From contig CBFCZK010000001.1 in the NCBI GenBank assembly GCA_965602805.1, positions 473,741 through 537,740 on the forward strand: 64,000 bases of DNA, read 5' to 3'. A model generated the notes under the pieces. That model saw only the letters and a list, made by a program, of their open reading frames with translations, searched no databases and was not told where the DNA came from. The stretch is from Thiomicrorhabdus sp965602805 (GTDB taxonomy: Bacteria; Pseudomonadota; Gammaproteobacteria; Thiomicrospirales; Thiomicrospiraceae). Below are positions 60,981 through 64,000 of the stretch, in pieces (position 1 is the first letter of the stretch; every line of letters begins with the position of its first letter). A program made the position numbers and the translations under genes.

Positions 60981-63428
60981 ATGGCTAAAAGCAAAGATTT
61001 CTCAGGATTTATTTCAAATCTAAGCATTACCAAGAAGCTATTAATAGCCCCCTTAGTCATGTTTGTATTTATGATTATCACTGCTGCCGTTACTCTGACA
61101 GATGCCCACCTCATAGAAAGTGAGGTCAATAGCGTTAAGAGATCATCCATACCAACAGCTAATCTAGCCAGTAACATTCTAGAAAACAGTAAATCCGCAC
61201 AATTAGAAACCCTTAAATTTTTACTGCAGCACTCAGAATCCACCATCAAAGAATTAACAGCACTCGAAAAAATAAACAGCACGACCATAAAAAAAATATA
61301 CGACTTCCCACTAACCGAACTTCAGAAAGAACAAGTCGGCAAACTTAACAACGCCCATAAGCATTATTATGAAACGGTCTTACAGAAACTAATTCCTAAG
61401 AGCCAAGAAAGCGTGCACCTCCTGCATGATGTTACCGTCAAGCAAGTCAAGGCCATTATGCACGACCTGCACCAATTACAAAAAATCTCTGATTCAGAAA
61501 CTGCATTAATTGCAGCAACAGCCATTGAGCATACCCAAAAAGCAGAAGTTCAATTATTACTCTACATTCAAGAGTTGAAAGAGAGTGACTATCAGGTAGT
61601 TTATAAAGAATTGGAAGCCTTAAAAGACAGTATATCGACCATTTCTGAACACGACCACTCGCCAAGTGTATTGGCATTAGTGTCTGATATGCAAACAGCG
61701 ATTGGCCACTTTTACGATGACACCAAGCGACTTAAAGCAGACCTACTTTCAATCCGATACCTAATTGACGAAGATTTATCACAAACCACGCATCAACTAG
61801 AGCAATTAAGCCATAAACTGCAAGACGAAAGCTGGGAAATTGCCAATGAGAATATTGATATGGCATATGCAAATGCAGAGGCATTGATTACTGCCGTTGA
61901 AATCAATACGCTATTGGCGCTAGTGCTTTCTGTACTGATAGTGGTATTGCTTGCCCGCAAAATTGCCGCGCCCATCAAACATCTAACCCAATGTATTGAA
62001 CAAGTTAACAGACAGGGTGACTTTAGTATTCACTCTGGCATTCAATCTAAAGATGAAATCGGTAAAATTGCCCAGTCCTTCGACAGCATGCTGAACACTC
62101 AGTCACAAGCCTTTATGGATATAAAACGCATTATGTCTCAAGTATCAGAAGGGGTATTTACGGGACGGATAGACAGCGTATTAGTCGGTGAATTTTTAGC
62201 CTTAAAAAACTGCATCAATGATTCTGCTCATCAACTTGAATCCACCTTTAGTGAGTTAAATCGAGTCAACTACTGCATTTCCCAGGGGGATTTTGACGAG
62301 CACATTACTGTCGATCTAAAAGGTGAATTTAAGCAAGCTGCCGATTCAACCAATCACACGGTTGAGAGCCTTAAAGCGTTTGTGACTGAAACCAACGAAG
62401 TTATGAAGCAAATCAGCCAAGGCAACTTACACAATAGAATTCAAGCCGACCTACCCGGTGAACTTCATGCCTTGAAACAATATATTAACTCAACCGTAAG
62501 TACGGTTGAGGCCGCCATAACTGAAGTTAAAACAGTCGTACAAGCTCAAGCCTCAGGTGATTTATCCAAATCCATCTCTGGCGACTATCAAGGAGACTTT
62601 GATGATTTGAAAACAGCCATCAATACGTCATCTAAAGAACTTAACCGGATTGTAGGCCTCATACAGTTATCAGCACAAGGTGTGCAGCAAGCCGTTTCAG
62701 AAGTAGGCACAGCAAGTATGGACTTGTCTTCTCGTACCCAAGAACAAGCCGCCAGCATAGAGGAAACAGCTGCTGCGTTAGAGCAGATTACCGCTACGGT
62801 GAATGAGCACACTGACTCAACCGTACACGCAGATGAGTTGGTCCACGAAACGAAAGAACAGTCGCAAGCTGGTATGGAGATTGTAGAAAAAGCACGTCAA
62901 TCAATGAGTAAAATCACATCCTCTAGTGAGCAAATCGCTGAGATTATTACTTTAATCGACAGCATTGCATTTCAAACCAATTTACTCGCTTTAAATGCTG
63001 CCGTTGAAGCCGCAAGAGCTGGAGAACATGGTCGCGGCTTTGCGGTAGTCGCCAGTGAAGTCAGAAACTTGGCACAAAAATCTGCAGATGCCGCTAGCAA
63101 CATCAAGAAGATCATCGACGCCAGCGTCACCCAAGTTAAAGCAGGGGAACAGCAAGTGAGCCAATCTGGCGAGATGCTACTGGCTATCAACAGCTCAATT
63201 ATTGCAATTACAGACATCGTTGAGCAAATAACGACCAGTAGCCGTGAAGAAAAAACTGGAATCGGCCAAATTAATATTGCGATTTCACAAATTGATGGCA
63301 TCACCCAACAAAATGCAGCTTTATCTGAACAGACTTCTGCTGCTGCAAGTCAAATGCAGAATGATACTGACAGCATGATGGATGCACTCAACTTCTTTAA
63401 GGTTACTTCCCAAAAATCACTAGCATAA
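60981..63428 (+). CDS. Methyl-accepting chemotaxis protein with several HAMP-like repeats
   Basis: 815 residues. Helix 1 (about 20-42, LLIAPLVMFVFMIITAAVTL), a periplasmic helical domain of about 260 residues, helix 2 (about 303-325, LLALVLSVLIVVLLARKIAA), a HAMP domain, and then about four HAMP-like repeats (SQVSEGVFTGRID, CISQGDFDEHITVDL, QISQGNLHNRIQAD, AQASGDLSKSISGD). The signalling hairpin is IDSIAFQTNLLALNAAVEAA with GEHGRGFAVVASEVRNLAQK. No CheR-binding pentapeptide ends the protein. It reports to CheA; the ligand is unknown. Flagellar genes are not in the window. Confidence 0.92.
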   Translation: MAKSKDFSGFISNLSITKKLLIAPLVMFVFMIITAAVTLTDAHLIESEVNSVKRSSIPTANLASNILENSKSAQLETLKFLLQHSESTIKELTALEKINSTTIKKIYDFPLTELQKEQVGKLNNAHKHYYETVLQKLIPKSQESVHLLHDVTVKQVKAIMHDLHQLQKISDSETALIAATAIEHTQKAEVQLLLYIQELKESDYQVVYKELEALKDSISTISEHDHSPSVLALVSDMQTAIGHFYDDTKRLKADLLSIRYLIDEDLSQTTHQLEQLSHKLQDESWEIANENIDMAYANAEALITAVEINTLLALVLSVLIVVLLARKIAAPIKHLTQCIEQVNRQGDFSIHSGIQSKDEIGKIAQSFDSMLNTQSQAFMDIKRIMSQVSEGVFTGRIDSVLVGEFLALKNCINDSAHQLESTFSELNRVNYCISQGDFDEHITVDLKGEFKQAADSTNHTVESLKAFVTETNEVMKQISQGNLHNRIQADLPGELHALKQYINSTVSTVEAAITEVKTVVQAQASGDLSKSISGDYQGDFDDLKTAINTSSKELNRIVGLIQLSAQGVQQAVSEVGTASMDLSSRTQEQAASIEETAAALEQITATVNEHTDSTVHADELVHETKEQSQAGMEIVEKARQSMSKITSSSEQIAEIITLIDSIAFQTNLLALNAAVEAARAGEHGRGFAVVASEVRNLAQKSADAASNIKKIIDASVTQVKAGEQQVSQSGEMLLAINSSIIAITDIVEQITTSSREEKTGIGQINIAISQIDGITQQNAALSEQTSAAASQMQNDTDSMMDALNFFKVTSQKSLA

Positions 63429-63439
63429 TCACACCATGA

Positions 63440-63465
63440 ATGGCGTTAGCAGCTGCTGATGCCAT
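63440..63465 (+). other. Hairpin after the chemoreceptor gene
   Basis: ATGGC pairs with GCCAT and AGCAG with CTGCT in one nested stem. It lacks a T run, so terminator function is uncertain. Confidence 0.4.
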
Positions 63466-63638
63466 CCTCCCCCCTCTTCAAGCCTGATTAAACTATATCA
63501 AGAGATACTTTAAGAATACGGCTACTTTAATTATTTTAGCAGTTTAGACAAACTTACTAATAAACTTCATTGGCTATGGATAACCATAGAGAAGGGGTTT
63601 TAACATACATGTATAAAAGTAAAGAGTTGAGAAATGAA

Positions 63639-63674
63639 AAAGGCGACATACAGAATTAACTATATGTCGCCTTT
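63639..63674 (-). terminator. Terminator of the minus-strand tRNA cluster
   Basis: AAAGGCGACATA (63639-63650) pairs with TATGTCGCCTTT (63663-63674); on the minus strand the stem ends in a TTTTTC tail. It lies six bases after the tRNA-Asp 3' end. Confidence 0.88.
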
Positions 63675-63679
63675 AGATA

Positions 63680-63756
63680 TGGCGGTCCTGAAGAGACTTG
63701 AACTCTCGGCCTCCCACGTGACAGGCGGGCGCTCTAACCAACTGAGCTACAGGACC
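63680..63756 (-). tRNA. tRNA-Asp (GTC), copy 1
   Basis: On the minus strand acceptor GGTCCTG pairs with CAGGACC, the anticodon loop CTGTCAC gives GTC, and CCA is encoded (63680-63682 complement). A second, identical-looking copy is at the window edge. Confidence 0.95.
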
Positions 63757-63760
63757 AAAT

Positions 63761-63836
63761 TGGTGGGTGATACTGGGCTCGAACCAGTGACCCTCGCCTT
63801 GTAAGGGCGATGCTCTCCCAGCTGAGCTAATCACCC
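63761..63836 (-). tRNA. tRNA-Val (TAC)
   Basis: On the minus strand acceptor GGGTGAT pairs with ATCACCC, the anticodon loop CTTACAA gives TAC, and CCA is encoded. It lies four bases upstream of tRNA-Asp copy 1. Confidence 0.95.
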
Positions 63837-63946
63837 TGGGTTTTGTATAAAGCGTCTTACAAATTGCACTCTATACGTTTCTTGTAACCTCATACAAAGT
63901 TACAAGAAAAAGCTTGCTTGAAACAAATCAAGTCTAGCTTTAAAAA

Positions 63947-64000
63947 TGGCGGTCCTGAAGAGACTTGAACTCTCGGCCTCCCACGTGACAGGCGGGCGCT
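63947..64000 (-). tRNA. tRNA-Asp (GTC), copy 2 (partial)
   Basis: The 3' 54 bases match tRNA-Asp copy 1 exactly, including anticodon GTC and CCA; the 5' end lies past the window. Confidence 0.92.

Overview
The window is a chromosomal segment of a gammaproteobacterium of about 40-45% G+C (estimated by eye). Gene order and protein style suggest the Thiomicrospira / Hydrogenovibrio / Thiomicrorhabdus group (Piscirickettsiaceae); that placement is inference, not a database result. There is no rRNA operon. Almost all of the window is core housekeeping sequence, interrupted by a few accessory islands.

Layout. 1-5.8 kb: 3' end of rluB, an uncharacterised exported protein, an M61 peptidase with slyX, and two divergent TDT/SLAC1-type transporters that flank a small MITE-like insertion. 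5.9-8.4 kb: gltX, then a tRNA cluster (Ala-Glu-Gly-Glu) with promoter and terminator. 8.5-13.4 kb: relA, and divergently a FIST-GGDEF-EAL sensor protein. 13.4-14.7 kb: accessory island with a small protein carrying an integrase-type arm-binding domain, an array of eight helically phased GTGACA repeats at its promoter, and a decayed KorA/TrfB-like regulator gene. 14.7-18.1 kb: dusA, an xseA with a DUF5710-like fusion, xseB and arsC. 18.1-19.2 kb: a gene-free stretch with two perfect palindromes. 19.2-24.7 kb: a small membrane protein, rpoN, a double cupin, and a two-component pair. 25-28.8 kb: a SPOR protein, a 41-residue membrane peptide, a YchJ-like protein, a MATE exporter and a small membrane protein. 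28.8-38 kb: the nudF-alr-dnaB-rplI-DUF2232-rpsR-rpsF block, then pyrF-lapA-ihfB-rpsA. 38-47.3 kb: cmk-aroA-tyrA-hisC-pheA-serC-gyrA, the conserved 'serC superoperon' order. 47.5-49.9 kb: ubiG-gph-SDR. 50-52.5 kb: a CoA-dependent acyltransferase-like protein, a DUF502 protein and a frameshifted coiled-coil gene. 52.8-59.8 kb: a YejABEF-like peptide ABC transporter operon with an embedded histidine phosphatase. 60-63.4 kb: fabI and a chemoreceptor with several HAMP-like repeats. 63.7-64 kb: minus-strand tRNA cluster (Val, Asp, and a second Asp cut by the window edge).

How the genes work together. The minus-strand block from gyrA to cmk feeds chorismate into phenylalanine and tyrosine and supplies serine. 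The blocks around rpsA and dnaB are translation and replication functions. xseA and xseB encode both subunits of exonuclease VII. The cupin, response regulator and kinase genes are co-directional and close, but I cannot name their substrate or signal.

The most striking signal is not a gene. A 12-14 bp palindrome of consensus GACCAGGCCTGGTC occurs 19 times in this window, in genes and between genes, where chance would give essentially none. Several intergenic copies sit at the centre of longer hairpins and one forms a likely transcription terminator. This resembles the behaviour of DNA-uptake sequences or of cyanobacterial HIP1, but its role here is unknown. The second notable system is the phased GTGACA array beside a stand-alone arm-binding domain.
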